From Streptomyces sp. MA5143a (GTDB lineage: Bacteria > Actinomycetota > Actinomycetes > Streptomycetales > Streptomycetaceae), in NCBI RefSeq assembly GCF_900290235.1, contig NZ_OLMK01000008.1, positions 1 through 64,000 of the forward strand: a stretch of DNA of 64,000 bases, in the 5' to 3' direction. The notes under the pieces are model-generated. The model was not told the DNA's origin, did no database searches, and saw only the letters and a list, made by a program, of their open reading frames with translations. Position numbers and translations under genes: made by a program. Shown one piece after another: positions 1-8,512 of the stretch; the stretch's first letter is position 1; each line of letters begins with the position of its first letter.

Positions 1-30
1 GGGGGCCGGTCCGGTGTTTCCGCGGGGGAC

Positions 31-909
31 TCAGAGCAGCCCGACCGCCGTGTCGACCGCGGTCTCCACGCTGCCCTCGGCGGGGTAGAGCAGGGAACGA
101 CCGACGACCAGGCCCTGCACGGTGGGCAGCCGCAGGGCCTTGCGCCACTTCTCGTAGGCGCCGTCCTGATCCTTCCCCACCTCGCCGCCGAGCAGTACGA
201 CGGGCAGGGTGGAGGTCTCAAGGACCTCGGCCATGGCGTCGGCGTCGTCGGTGACGGGCAGCTTCAGCCAGGTGTACGCGGAGGTGCCGCCGAGGCCCGC
301 CGCGACGGCGATGGAGCGGGTGACGGCCTCGGCGCTCAGGTCGTTGCGGACCCGGCCGTCCACGCGGCGCGAGATGAACGGCTCGACGAACAGCGGCAGT
401 CGGCGCGCCGCCATGTCGTCGACCGCGCGGGCGGTCGAGTGCAGGGTCCGCAGGGAGCCGGGGTCGTCGTAGTCGACGCGCAGCAGGAGTTTGCCCGCGT
501 CGAAGCGGAGGCGCTCGATGTCCTGCGGGCGGTGGCCGGTGAAGCGGTCGTCCATCTCGAAGGACGCGCCGGCGAGCCCGCCGCGGTTGAGGGAGCCCAT
601 GACGACCTTGTTCTCCAGGACGCCGAGGAGCAGCAGGTCCTCCAGGATGTCGGCGGTGGCGAGCACGCCGTCCACGCCGGGCCGCGACAGCGCGGTGCAG
701 AGTCGCTGGAGGAGATCGGCGCGGTCGGCCATGGCGAGGGGGCGGCCGCCGACACCGAGGGCGCCGCGGGCGGGGTGGTCGGCGGCGACGATCATCAGAC
801 GGCCGCGGTCGCCGATGAGCGGGCGGCGGACACGGCGCGCCGCGGCTTCGGCCACGGCCTCGGGGTGGCGTGCGCGCACGGACACCAGGTCGGGGATGGT
901 GAGGGTCAA
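31..909 (-). CDS. Cgl0159-family (beta/alpha)8-barrel aldolase-like protein
   Basis: A 292-residue TIM-barrel protein of the Cgl0159 type, a class I aldolase-like family that in actinomycetes sits beside iolC in myo-inositol catabolism gene sets. Barrel strand motifs are visible: LMIVAADHP near residue 40, KLLLRVDYDD near 140, TWLKLPV near 215 (the lysine is a candidate Schiff-base residue), VVLLGGEVGKD near 235 and GLVVGRSLLYP near 268 (phosphate-binding type end loop). The start is TTG at 909, with GGAG six bases upstream. It lies downstream of iolC on the same strand after a 340-bp gap holding an inverted repeat. The exact reaction is not known from sequence; cleavage of a phosphorylated inositol intermediate is inference from the neighbour. 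Confidence 0.8.
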   Translation of the reverse strand: MTLTIPDLVSVRARHPEAVAEAAARRVRRPLIGDRGRLMIVAADHPARGALGVGGRPLAMADRADLLQRLCTALSRPGVDGVLATADILEDLLLLGVLENKVVMGSLNRGGLAGASFEMDDRFTGHRPQDIERLRFDAGKLLLRVDYDDPGSLRTLHSTARAVDDMAARRLPLFVEPFISRRVDGRVRNDLSAEAVTRSIAVAAGLGGTSAYTWLKLPVTDDADAMAEVLETSTLPVVLLGGEVGKDQDGAYEKWRKALRLPTVQGLVVGRSLLYPAEGSVETAVDTAVGLL

Positions 910-1020
910 CTCGGGCTCCGTTCCAGGGGCGGTGCCCCTTCGACCCCCTCGGGCGCCTCATGGCTCGGGGGGCGCTGCTTGTTCGGCGAGTGCGGGTGGC
1001 TTGTGGTTTCTCGCGCAGTT

Positions 1021-1122
1021 CCCCGCGCCCCTGAAGGCACGGGCCTGCGGCCCGGCCCTCATCCCCGAGGCGCCGTTGAAAAGCACGGGGCGCAGCCCCG
1101 GTGGCTTTTCAGGGGCGCGGGG
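1021..1122. repeat. 15-bp inverted repeat with nested hairpin in the iolC / aldolase gap
   Basis: The 340-bp stretch 910-1249 has no convincing gene. It contains a perfect 15-bp inverted repeat, CCCCGCGCCCCTGAA at 1021-1035 and its complement at 1108-1122. Inside is a second hairpin: TGAAAAGC at 1077-1084 pairs with 1104-1111 and GGGGC (1087-1091) with GCCCC (1095-1099). The two structures share the TTCA at 1108-1111, so they partly exclude one another. The GCAGTTCCCCGCGCCCCT core resembles a repeat common between Streptomyces genes. It may act as a terminator or processing element between the two iol genes. Confidence 0.7.
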
Positions 1123-1249
1123 CGGTGACACATGCGGCTCCGCCGCGTGGGCGCGACAAGCCCCCACCCGCCGGCGGACGACGAACCGGCTGTCCCACCC
1201 GCGGCGGGGCGAACCCCCCAGCGGGAGCGACCCGGCGGAGGCCGAGGCG

Positions 1250-2206
1250 TCACCCCGTCCCCAGCAACTCCTCCACCTCCCCCACCGTCGGCATCGCCGA
1301 GGAGCAGGCGAGGCGGGACGCGACGAGGGCGCCCGCGGCGTTGGCGTAGCGCATGATCCGCTCCAGGTCCCAGCCGCGCAGCAGCCCGTGGCAGAGGGCA
1401 CCGCCGAACGCGTCGCCCGCGCCGAGCCCGTTGACGACCTCGACCGGCACCGGCGGCACCTCGGCGACCGTGCCGTCGCGGTGGACGGCGAGCACCCCCT
1501 TGGGGCCCTGCTTGACGACGGCCAGCTCCACCCCCGCCTCCAGCAGCGCCTCCGCGCAGGCCCGGGGTTCCCGGACCCCGGTGGCGACCTCGCACTCGTC
1601 GAGGTTGCCGACGGCGACCGTGGAGTGCCGCAGGGCCTCCGCGTAGTACGGGCGGGCCGTCTCGGGGTCCTGCCAGAACATGGGGCGCCAGTCCAGGTCG
1701 AACACGGTGGTGCCGGCCTTGTCGCGGGCCTTGAGCGCGGCGATGGTGGCGGAGCGGCTGGGCTCCTCGCTCAGTCCGGTGCCGGTGATCCAGAAGACGC
1801 GGGCCGCGCGGACGGCGAAGAAGTCCAGCTCGTCGGTGTGGATCTCCAGGTCGGGGGCCTTGGGGCGCCGGTAGAAGTAGAGCGGGAAGTCGTCCGGCGG
1901 GAAGATCTCGCAGAACGTGATCGGCGTGGGGTGGGCGGCGACGGGCGTGACGAACCGGTCGTCGACTCCGAACTCCGTGAGGGCTTCGTGCAGGAACACG
2001 CCGAAGGGGTCGTCTCCCGTCCGCGTGATCACGGCGGAGGCGTTGCCGAGCCGGGCCGCGGCCACGGCGACGTTGGCGGCGGACCCGCCGAGGAACTTGC
2101 CGAAGGTCTCGACGCGGGCGAGCGGCACACCGGTCTGCAGCGGATACAGATCCACTCCGATGCGCCCCATGGTGATGAGATCGAAGGACTCGGCGGACTC
2201 GGGCAT
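1250..2206 (-). CDS. iolC: 5-dehydro-2-deoxygluconokinase (PfkB family)
   Basis: IolC phosphorylates 5-dehydro-2-deoxy-D-gluconate, the kinase step of myo-inositol catabolism. The 318-residue product has the PfkB/ribokinase pattern: an N-terminal GKFLGGSAANVAVAAARLG segment (about residues 33-51) and the C-terminal ATP/catalytic signature NGLGAGDAFGGAL around residues 263-275 with the catalytic Asp. The start ATG at 2206 is chosen because GAGGAG lies at ribosome-binding distance upstream and the protein then begins at the normal family position; a longer frame reaches 2374 but would run through the divergent promoter region. It is divergent from the ABC importer at 2540 and upstream of the Cgl0159-type gene, giving an inositol-utilisation context. 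Confidence 0.9.
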   Translation of the reverse strand: MPESAESFDLITMGRIGVDLYPLQTGVPLARVETFGKFLGGSAANVAVAAARLGNASAVITRTGDDPFGVFLHEALTEFGVDDRFVTPVAAHPTPITFCEIFPPDDFPLYFYRRPKAPDLEIHTDELDFFAVRAARVFWITGTGLSEEPSRSATIAALKARDKAGTTVFDLDWRPMFWQDPETARPYYAEALRHSTVAVGNLDECEVATGVREPRACAEALLEAGVELAVVKQGPKGVLAVHRDGTVAEVPPVPVEVVNGLGAGDAFGGALCHGLLRGWDLERIMRYANAAGALVASRLACSSAMPTVGEVEELLGTG

Positions 2207-2320
2207 GCGCGTCGCTCCTCGGGTGGGGGGATGCGGGCCGACCGGAGACCCGGGGAGCGCCCGGGAAGCGCGCACACGGGGGCCGGAGGTATCCCAGGTG
2301 TAGGGCCCCGAGAGAGCCGC

Positions 2321-2407
2321 TGTCAAGAGTTTGTACTGACATTCGGACCTGCTCGTGAAATGATGTCTTAACAAAGTCTTGACAGCTGGGTGTACCAGGG
2401 GTTTGAT
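2321..2407. promoter_or_regulatory. Divergent promoter and candidate operator between iolC and the ABC importer
   Basis: The 333-bp gap between iolC and the importer has no gene. It holds two divergent -35-like TTGACA boxes inside an 8-bp inverted repeat, TGTCAAGA at 2321-2328 and TCTTGACA at 2377-2384, 48 bp apart. On the plus strand TTGACA (2379-2384) is followed after 17 bp by TTTGAT (2402-2407). On the minus strand TTGACA (2326-2321) is followed after 18 bp by TACACC. The stretch between the arms is AT-richer than its surroundings and contains GACAT (2338-2342) matched by ATGTC (2363-2367). A shared inositol- or sugar-responsive repressor binding here is inference. Confidence 0.55.
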
Positions 2408-2539
2408 CCCGTCCCAACGAAACAGCGCAGCCGGCCTACCGGCACAATGATCCGGACTTCAGGTCCGGGCCCGCGCGGGCACACCGCCCGACGCTGTCCC
2501 GTTCCCTTTCCCCCTGTCGCACAGTGAGGTGCAGGAAAG

Positions 2540-3559
2540 ATGGACCGCACGTTTCAGCCCCGCTCACGCCGAGTGGCTCCCTTTTTCGCCATGGCCGCGG
2601 CCTCCGCGATGTTCATAGCCGGATGCTCCAGCAGCTCCGGCGGCAAGGAGGCCGAGGAGGGCGGGGCGAACGCCTCCGCGGGCAAGGCCAACACGCCGCA
2701 GATGACCGTGGCGCTGGTGACCCACGCCGGGCAGGGCGACACCTTCTGGGACATCGTCCGCAAGGGCGCCCAGACGGCCGCCGACAAGGACAACGTCAAG
2801 CTGGTCTACTCGAACGACCCGAACGCCGCGAACCAGGCCAACCTCGTCCAGAACGCGATCGACCAGAAGGTCGACGGCATCGCCGTCACCCTCGCCAAGC
2901 CCGACGCGATGAAGGACGTCATCGCCAAGGCGGAGAAGGCGGGCATCCCCGTCGTCGGCCTGAACTCCGGCATGGACGTGTGGAAGGAGCAGGGCCTGCT
3001 CTCCTTCTTCGGGCAGGACGAGACCGTCTCCGGCGAGGCCTTCGGCAAGAAGCTCAACGAGACCGGTGCCAAGCACGCGGTCTGCGTGATCCACGAGCAG
3101 GGCAACGTCTCCCTCGAGGCCCGCTGCGCCGGTGTGAAGAAGACCTTCAAGGGCAAGACCGAGAACCTCTACGTCAACGGCACGGACATGCCCTCGGTGA
3201 AGTCCACCATCACGGCCAAGCTCAAGCAGGACTCCTCGATCGACGAGGTCGTCACGCTCGGCGCGCCCATCGCCCTGACCTCCGTGCAGTCGGTCGACGA
3301 CGCGGGCAGCAAGGCCAAGGTCGCCACGTTCGACCTGAACAAGGAGCTGACGGACGCCATCAAGGCGGGCGACATCGAGTTCGCCGTCGACCAGCAGCCC
3401 TACCTCCAGGGCTACCTGGCGGTCGACTCCCTGTGGCTCTACAAGAACAACGGCAACTACAGCGGCGGCGGCGAGGCGCCGGTCCTGACGGGCCCGGCCT
3501 TCGTGGACAAGGACAACGTCGACACGATCGCCAAGTTCGCCGCGAAGGGCACCCGGTGA
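2540..3559 (+). CDS. Sugar ABC transporter substrate-binding lipoprotein
   Basis: A periplasmic-binding-protein-like (RbsB/XylF class) lipoprotein of 339 residues that would capture a sugar or cyclitol outside the membrane. The N-terminus has positive residues, a hydrophobic stretch and the lipobox IAGC followed by a serine-rich linker (about residues 26-35). The mature part shows the family pattern of alternating strands, with VTHAGQGDTFWDIVRKGA, NDPNAANQANLVQNAI and the VDGIAVTLAKPD segment (about residues 115-125). It begins a three-gene operon: the permease starts 5 bp after the stop. Given the divergent iolC, myo-inositol is a reasonable substrate guess, but ligand residues cannot be read with certainty. 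Confidence 0.9.
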   Translation: MDRTFQPRSRRVAPFFAMAAASAMFIAGCSSSSGGKEAEEGGANASAGKANTPQMTVALVTHAGQGDTFWDIVRKGAQTAADKDNVKLVYSNDPNAANQANLVQNAIDQKVDGIAVTLAKPDAMKDVIAKAEKAGIPVVGLNSGMDVWKEQGLLSFFGQDETVSGEAFGKKLNETGAKHAVCVIHEQGNVSLEARCAGVKKTFKGKTENLYVNGTDMPSVKSTITAKLKQDSSIDEVVTLGAPIALTSVQSVDDAGSKAKVATFDLNKELTDAIKAGDIEFAVDQQPYLQGYLAVDSLWLYKNNGNYSGGGEAPVLTGPAFVDKDNVDTIAKFAAKGTR

Positions 3560-3564
3560 TCTGA

Positions 3565-4641
3565 ATGTCCCAAGCAACGGCACCGGCGGCGAGCTCCCCC
3601 TCGCCGCCGGCTCCGCCGGCCGCCCAGAAGGACGGCCGTACCGTCGAACGTTCCCTGGGCCGACGCCTGTTGGCCCGCCCCGAGGTGGGCGCGCTGATCG
3701 CCGCGATCGGTGTGTACGTCTTCTTCTTCGCCGTGGCCCCCTCCTTCCGTGAGGCCGGCTCGCTGGCGACGGTGCTCTACCAGGCGTCCGTCATGGGCAT
3801 CATGGCGCTGCCGGTGGCGTTGCTGATGATCGGCGGGGAGTTCGACCTGTCCGCCGGTGTCGCGGTCACCACCTCCGCCCTGACCGCGGCGATCCTCAGC
3901 TTCCAGCTGACGGTGAACGTGTGGACGGGCGTGATCGTCGCGCTGGTCGTGTCGGTGGCGGTGGGCGCGTTCAACGGCTGGCTGCTGATCAGGACGGGCC
4001 TGCCGAGCTTCCTGGTGACGCTGGGTTCCTTCCTGATCCTCCAGGGCTCCAACCTGGCCGTGACGAAGATCTTCACCGGCAATGTGGCGTCCGACTCGAT
4101 CGCCGACATGGACGGCTTCGACCAGGCCAAGAGCATCTTCGCCTCCGAGGTGACCATCGGCGGCGTCGACTTCAAGATCACGATCTTCTACTGGCTGGCG
4201 TTCGCGGCGATCGCGACGTGGCTGCTGCTGCGCACCAAATTCGGCAACTGGATCTTCGCGGTCGGCGGCAGCCAGGACAGTGCGCGGGCCGTCGGCGTGC
4301 CCGTGAACTTCACCAAGGTGGCCCTCTTCATGGGCGTGGGCGCCGGGGCCTGGTTCGTGGGCATGCACCTGCTGTTCTCGTTCAACACGGTGCAGTCCAA
4401 CGAGGGCGTGGGCAACGAGTTCCTGTACATCATCGCGGCGGTGATCGGCGGCTGCCTGCTGACCGGCGGCTACGGCTCGGCGATCGGCCCGGTCATCGGC
4501 GCCTTCATCTTCGGCATGGTCAACCAGGGCATCGTCTACGCCAACTGGAACCCCGACTGGTTCAAGGCCTTCCTCGGCGTGATGCTCCTGATCGCCGCCC
4601 TCGTCAACTTGTGGGTCCGCCGCCAGGCGACCCGGAGGTGA
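3565..4641 (+). CDS. Sugar ABC transporter permease (RbsC/BPD_transp_2 family)
   Basis: Integral membrane permease of 358 residues of the ribose/xylose/inositol class. After a Pro/Ala-rich cytoplasmic tail (about 40 residues) there are roughly ten hydrophobic segments. The family loop [13 protein letters not shown] is at about residues 86-98 and the late [19 protein letters not shown] segment, which contacts the ATPase, at about 295-313. It lies 5 bp after the binding protein and 8 bp before the ATPase, so the three are almost certainly cotranscribed. The protein forms the transmembrane channel for the substrate delivered by the lipoprotein. Confidence 0.9.
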   Translation: MSQATAPAASSPSPPAPPAAQKDGRTVERSLGRRLLARPEVGALIAAIGVYVFFFAVAPSFREAGSLATVLYQASVMGIMALPVALLMIGGEFDLSAGVAVTTSALTAAILSFQLTVNVWTGVIVALVVSVAVGAFNGWLLIRTGLPSFLVTLGSFLILQGSNLAVTKIFTGNVASDSIADMDGFDQAKSIFASEVTIGGVDFKITIFYWLAFAAIATWLLLRTKFGNWIFAVGGSQDSARAVGVPVNFTKVALFMGVGAGAWFVGMHLLFSFNTVQSNEGVGNEFLYIIAAVIGGCLLTGGYGSAIGPVIGAFIFGMVNQGIVYANWNPDWFKAFLGVMLLIAALVNLWVRRQATRR

Positions 4642-4649
4642 ACCACCCC

Positions 4650-5552
4650 ATGACACCCACGAACACGACCGCGGCCCCGTCCGCCGCGACCCCCGCCACC
4701 GACACGCCGGTGGTGGAACTGCGCGGCGCGGGCAAGGCGTACGGCAACGTCCGTGCCCTGCACGGCGTGGACCTGACCGTGCACCCCGGCAAGGTCACCT
4801 GCGTCCTGGGCGACAACGGCGCAGGCAAGTCCACCCTGATCAAGATCATTTCGGGTCTGCACCAGCACACCGAGGGCGAGTTCCTGGTCGACGGCACCCC
4901 GGTCCGCTTCACCACCCCGCGCGAGGCCCTGGACGCCGGCATCGCCACGGTCTACCAGGACCTGGCCACGGTCCCCCTGATGCCGGTCTGGCGGAACTTC
5001 TTCCTCGGCTCGGAGATGACGAAGGGCCCCTGGCCGATCCGCCGCCTCGACATCGAGAAGATGAAGCAGACCGCGGACGCCGAACTGCGCAACATGGGCA
5101 TCGTCCTGGACGACCTGGAGCAGCCCATCGGCACCCTCTCCGGCGGCCAGCGCCAGTGCGTGGCGATCGCCCGCGCCGTGTACTTCGGAGCGCGCGTCCT
5201 CATCCTCGACGAACCCACCGCCGCCCTCGGCGTCAAGCAGTCCGGTGTGGTCCTGAAGTACATCGCCGCCGCCCGCGACCGCGGCCTCGGCGTCATCTTC
5301 ATCACCCACAACCCCCACCACGCGTACATGGTCGGCGACCACTTCAGCGTCCTGCGCCTCGGCACGATGGAACTCTCCGCCGCCCGCGACCAGGTCACCC
5401 TGGAGGAACTCACCAACCACATGGCGGGCGGCACGGAACTCGCGGCCCTCAAGCACGAACTGGCCCAGGTCCGCGGAGTCGACGTCGACGAACTCCCGGA
5501 GGAGAAGGACCTGACGGCGCCGGGGGCTTCGACGAAGGACGGGACGGCGTAG
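4650..5552 (+). CDS. Sugar ABC transporter ATP-binding protein (single NBD)
   Basis: ATPase of 300 residues energising the importer. Walker [10 protein letters not shown] is at about residues 53-61, the Q-loop in [10 protein letters not shown], the signature LSGGQRQ at about 163-169, and Walker [13 protein letters not shown] at about 183-194. Unlike RbsA or MglA, which have two fused nucleotide-binding domains, this has one, a known variant in actinomycete sugar importers of this class; it probably works as a homodimer. A C-terminal tail of about 40 residues rich in Asp/Glu follows the ATPase core. It is the last gene of the operon; a large hairpin 40 bp downstream is the likely terminator. 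Confidence 0.9.
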   Translation: MTPTNTTAAPSAATPATDTPVVELRGAGKAYGNVRALHGVDLTVHPGKVTCVLGDNGAGKSTLIKIISGLHQHTEGEFLVDGTPVRFTTPREALDAGIATVYQDLATVPLMPVWRNFFLGSEMTKGPWPIRRLDIEKMKQTADAELRNMGIVLDDLEQPIGTLSGGQRQCVAIARAVYFGARVLILDEPTAALGVKQSGVVLKYIAAARDRGLGVIFITHNPHHAYMVGDHFSVLRLGTMELSAARDQVTLEELTNHMAGGTELAALKHELAQVRGVDVDELPEEKDLTAPGASTKDGTA

Positions 5553-5591
5553 GCGCGACACCCGCCCCGTCCGCGGAACCCCACGACGGAC

Positions 5592-5683
5592 AACGGCCGT
5601 GTCGTCAGGACGACTTTCCTGCCCCGCCGGCTCCTCCGCGTCGAGGAGCCGCCAGGAAAGGCTTCCTGACGATCACGGCCGTT
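5592..5683. terminator. 92-nt long hairpin after the sugar ABC operon
   Basis: Four nested complementary blocks: AACGGCCGTG (5592-5601) with CACGGCCGTT (5674-5683), TCGTCAGGA with TCCTGACGA, TTTCCTG with CAGGAAA, and GGCTCCTC with GAGGAGCC around a small CGCGTC loop. Almost the whole element folds into one stem with short internal bulges. It sits 40 bp after the ATPase stop and about 100 bp before the FxsA start, so it separates the two operons. It may be a simple factor-independent terminator, but the length is unusual for one. Confidence 0.75.
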
Positions 5684-5718
5684 CGCGCTCTGTGCCACGG
5701 ACTTGGCTGGCGATCGCC

Positions 5719-5747
5719 TTGCTGTTCGGTTACCACGCCGTCACTAT
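5719..5747 (+). promoter_or_regulatory. Possible promoter for the fxs operon
   Basis: TTGCTG at 5719-5724 and CACTAT at 5742-5747 are spaced by 17 bp, about 40 bp upstream of the FxsA start codon and downstream of the long hairpin. The -10 match is poor, so this is only a candidate; the operon needs a promoter in the interval 5684-5787. Confidence 0.25.
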
Positions 5748-5787
5748 GAGGTGTGCCGCCCGGAGCCGTACGCCCGAGGAGACGCCT

Positions 5788-5943
5788 ATGGACAGCTACG
5801 AGCAGCCCTTCGCCGCGAGCGTCGTCAGGGACTTGCACGACACTTCGCTGGACGAGGTGCCTGAGTCCGCCCAGCAGTCGGCTCTGGCAAGGATGCTCGC
5901 GGGGAACGGGGAACCGGTGGCCGCGTTCCAGTCGTCGCTCTGA
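5788..5943 (+). CDS. fxsA: FxSxx-COOH RiPP precursor peptide FxsA
   Basis: A 51-residue peptide whose last five residues are FQSSL, matching the F-x-S-x-x-COOH rule that defines this precursor family. The preceding part is leader-like: acidic, helical, with LHDTSLDEVPESAQQSALAR at residues 16-35. In the family, the radical SAM enzyme FxsB is reported to make a three-residue cyclophane at the F-x-S motif, here predicted between F47 and S49. The ATG at 5788 is preceded by GAGGAGA. The maturase gene starts 32 bp downstream, so they are probably cotranscribed. There is only one core motif and only one precursor gene in the locus. Confidence 0.9.
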   Translation: MDSYEQPFAASVVRDLHDTSLDEVPESAQQSALARMLAGNGEPVAAFQSSL

Positions 5944-5975
5944 CCGGCTCGACCGGTACCCGAGGGGACGCACTG

Positions 5976-8339
5976 GTGACCGCGGTGGCGCGGCCCTTCC
6001 GCCAGTTCGTGATCAAGGTTCACAGTCGCTGTGACCTGGACTGTGACCACTGTTATGTCTACAAGCATGCCGACCAGAGCTGGCGTGGGCGTCCCGTGAC
6101 CATGTCGGAGGAGACCTTCGCCCGCGCGGCCGCCCGGATCGCCGAGCACGCCGCCGCACACCGTCTCCCCCGTGTCCACGTGGTCCTGCACGGGGGTGAG
6201 CCGTTGCTCGCCGGGCGGGACCGACTGCGTGGCTTCGCCCGCGTGCTGCGCTCCGCGCTGCACGGTGTGGCCGAACTCGACCTTCGCATGCAGACCAACG
6301 GGCTCCGGCTGGACAACGCGTTCTGCGCGATGCTCGCCGAGGAATCCATCGTCACCAGCATCTCACTCGACGGGGACGAGACGTCCAACGACCGGCACCG
6401 GATCCGGCCTGACGGCTCCGGCTCCTACCGGGCGGCGGTGCGGGCGGTGCGCCTGATGAACCTCCCCGCCCATCGCCGAGCCTTCGGCGGCCTGCTGTGC
6501 ACGGTCGACGTGGAGAACGACCCGGTGGAGGTGTACCGGGCGCTCGCCGAGCTGTCCCCGCCCGGCGTCGACTTCCTGCTGCCGCACGCCACCTGGGAGT
6601 ACCCGCCGCCCCGCCCCAGGGGCGAGACCGACTACGCGGACTGGCTGATCGCCGTGCACAAGCAGTGGACCGCGGACGGCATGCCGATGCGCATCCGCAT
6701 CTTCGAGTCGATCAGCAGACTGACCCACGGCCGGGGCAGCCTCACGGAGGCACTCGGCCTCGGTAGTTCGGACCTGCTGGTGGTCGAGACCGATGGCGCC
6801 ATCGAACAGGCCGACTGGCTGAAGACCGCCTATCCCGGCGCCCCCGACACCGACCTGCACATCACCGCCAACCGTCTGGAAGAGGCCGCCCAGCACGAGG
6901 GCATCCAAGCCCGCCGCACAGGGCTGCCCGGCCTCAGCGCGCAGTGCCGGGCCTGCCCCGTGGTCGCGGTCTGCGGTGGCGGGCTGTACGGACACCGTCA
7001 CCGCACGTCGAACGGCTTCGACAACCCGTCCGTGTACTGCGCCGACCTGCTGAAACTCATCGAGTACGTCCAGGCTGCGGAAAGGAGCTCCACCGGCGTC
7101 CGCCACGGTTGGCACGGACTGTCCTGGACCCACTTCGACGAACTGTCCGCCGGCTACGGCAGTTCGGCGGCCATCCGTTCCCTGGCCTCGGCTCAGAGCA
7201 GCCAGCGGCGCGCACTGCTGGCCGCTGCCCACCGGGCGGACGGTGCGGGGGCGGGCGCCGCCACGTCGGCCCGCGGGTGGGAGGCGATCCGGTCCCTGCC
7301 CCCGGCCGCCCTGGAGGTGCTGCTCGCCGACCCGTATCTACGCGTGTGGGCACTGGCGTGCGGGCAGTCGGTGCAGCGGGCCGAGGGCCACCCGGCCGAG
7401 GCTGCCCTGTCGGCGGTCGCCCGGACCGGCGGGCAACTGTCACTGCCGGTACCGTTCCGGCGCGGCCCCGAGGGAACGGGGATCCACCTGCCGGGGCTGG
7501 GACGACTGCTGCTGCGCGCGGGCAGCCCCTGCCAGGTGCTGCCCGAGGTGACCCTCACTGTCTCCGGCGAGGCGATCACGGTCGAGGGGCGGCGGCTGGA
7601 CCGGGAACAACCGCCCGACGGCATGATCTGGCAGAGCCTGCGGCGCCTGTCCGCCGATGGCCTGGAAGTGGCGTTCGACGACATCGACCCGTCCCGCGGC
7701 TGCTACGGATACCGGCCCCGGCCCCGGCTCCCGGAGTCCGAATTCCGATCCTGGCAGGACATGTTCAGGGAGGCCTGGCGGCTGATCCGGAGTGAGTACC
7801 CCGGCTACGCGGACGCCATCGCGGCCGGACTGGTCACCGTGACCCCGCTCGCCGCCTCCTCGTCCGGCGCCGACGTGAGCGCCACCTCCCGTCACGCGTT
7901 CGGCGCGGTCGGCATCGCCCTGCCCCGCTCCGCCGACGACCTCGCGCTCCTCCTCGTCCACGAGTACCAGCACGTCAAACTGGGCGCGATGCTCGACATG
8001 TTCGACCTCGTCGACGGAACCGACGTACGCCGCCACGAGGTCGGGTGGCGCCCCGATCCCCGGCCGCTCGACGCGGTCATCCAGGGTGCCTACGCCCATC
8101 TGGCCGTCGCCGACATCTGGCGCGCCCGGTCCCGGCGAGGCGCCACCGCGGCGCGGCCCGCGGCCGCCGGGCGACCACCCGCCGAGGCCGAGAAATGGCG
8201 CCGGGCCGTCCTCGACGCACTGGACATCATGGCTGGAACCGGCTCCCTGACCGCGCTCGGGCACCGCTTCGCCCGTGTCCTGCGGGCAAAGGCGGAAGCA
8301 CTGGGGGGAGTGGCCGAAACGGGTCCGGTCACGGTGTAA
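5976..8339 (+). CDS. fxsB: Radical SAM/SPASM maturase FxsB with HExxH C-terminal domain
   Basis: Peptide-modifying enzyme of 787 residues. The radical SAM 4Fe-4S motif is CDLDCDHC with C19, C23 and C26. A SPASM-type cysteine cluster follows at C324, C327, C333 and C355 for auxiliary iron-sulfur binding. After about residue 390 the protein continues with an extension containing HEYQH (H662, E663, H666), the HExxH motif of the extended FxsBH form, related to 2-oxoglutarate-type peptide beta-hydroxylases. Family knowledge says this extension is often inactive; here both His and the Glu are present but I cannot confirm a third metal ligand. GTG start at 5976 after CGAGGGGA. Its expected substrate is the FQSSL-ending peptide just upstream. 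Confidence 0.9.
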   Translation: MTAVARPFRQFVIKVHSRCDLDCDHCYVYKHADQSWRGRPVTMSEETFARAAARIAEHAAAHRLPRVHVVLHGGEPLLAGRDRLRGFARVLRSALHGVAELDLRMQTNGLRLDNAFCAMLAEESIVTSISLDGDETSNDRHRIRPDGSGSYRAAVRAVRLMNLPAHRRAFGGLLCTVDVENDPVEVYRALAELSPPGVDFLLPHATWEYPPPRPRGETDYADWLIAVHKQWTADGMPMRIRIFESISRLTHGRGSLTEALGLGSSDLLVVETDGAIEQADWLKTAYPGAPDTDLHITANRLEEAAQHEGIQARRTGLPGLSAQCRACPVVAVCGGGLYGHRHRTSNGFDNPSVYCADLLKLIEYVQAAERSSTGVRHGWHGLSWTHFDELSAGYGSSAAIRSLASAQSSQRRALLAAAHRADGAGAGAATSARGWEAIRSLPPAALEVLLADPYLRVWALACGQSVQRAEGHPAEAALSAVARTGGQLSLPVPFRRGPEGTGIHLPGLGRLLLRAGSPCQVLPEVTLTVSGEAITVEGRRLDREQPPDGMIWQSLRRLSADGLEVAFDDIDPSRGCYGYRPRPRLPESEFRSWQDMFREAWRLIRSEYPGYADAIAAGLVTVTPLAASSSGADVSATSRHAFGAVGIALPRSADDLALLLVHEYQHVKLGAMLDMFDLVDGTDVRRHEVGWRPDPRPLDAVIQGAYAHLAVADIWRARSRRGATAARPAAAGRPPAEAEKWRRAVLDALDIMAGTGSLTALGHRFARVLRAKAEALGGVAETGPVTV

Positions 8340-8512
8340 TGGACCATCAACTCCCGTTCCCCGTACCGGCTTCCGGCGCAACTGGCGCCGGTCGACCCCT
8401 GGCACCGGCAGTGGATGTCGCGTTCCAATGGGTCCTGGAGGAGGTCCAACTGCGATGCTCAGGGCCACTCGGTCCGAAGTGGGCGACGGCGGGGGAGAGG
8501 AAAGGCGAGCCC

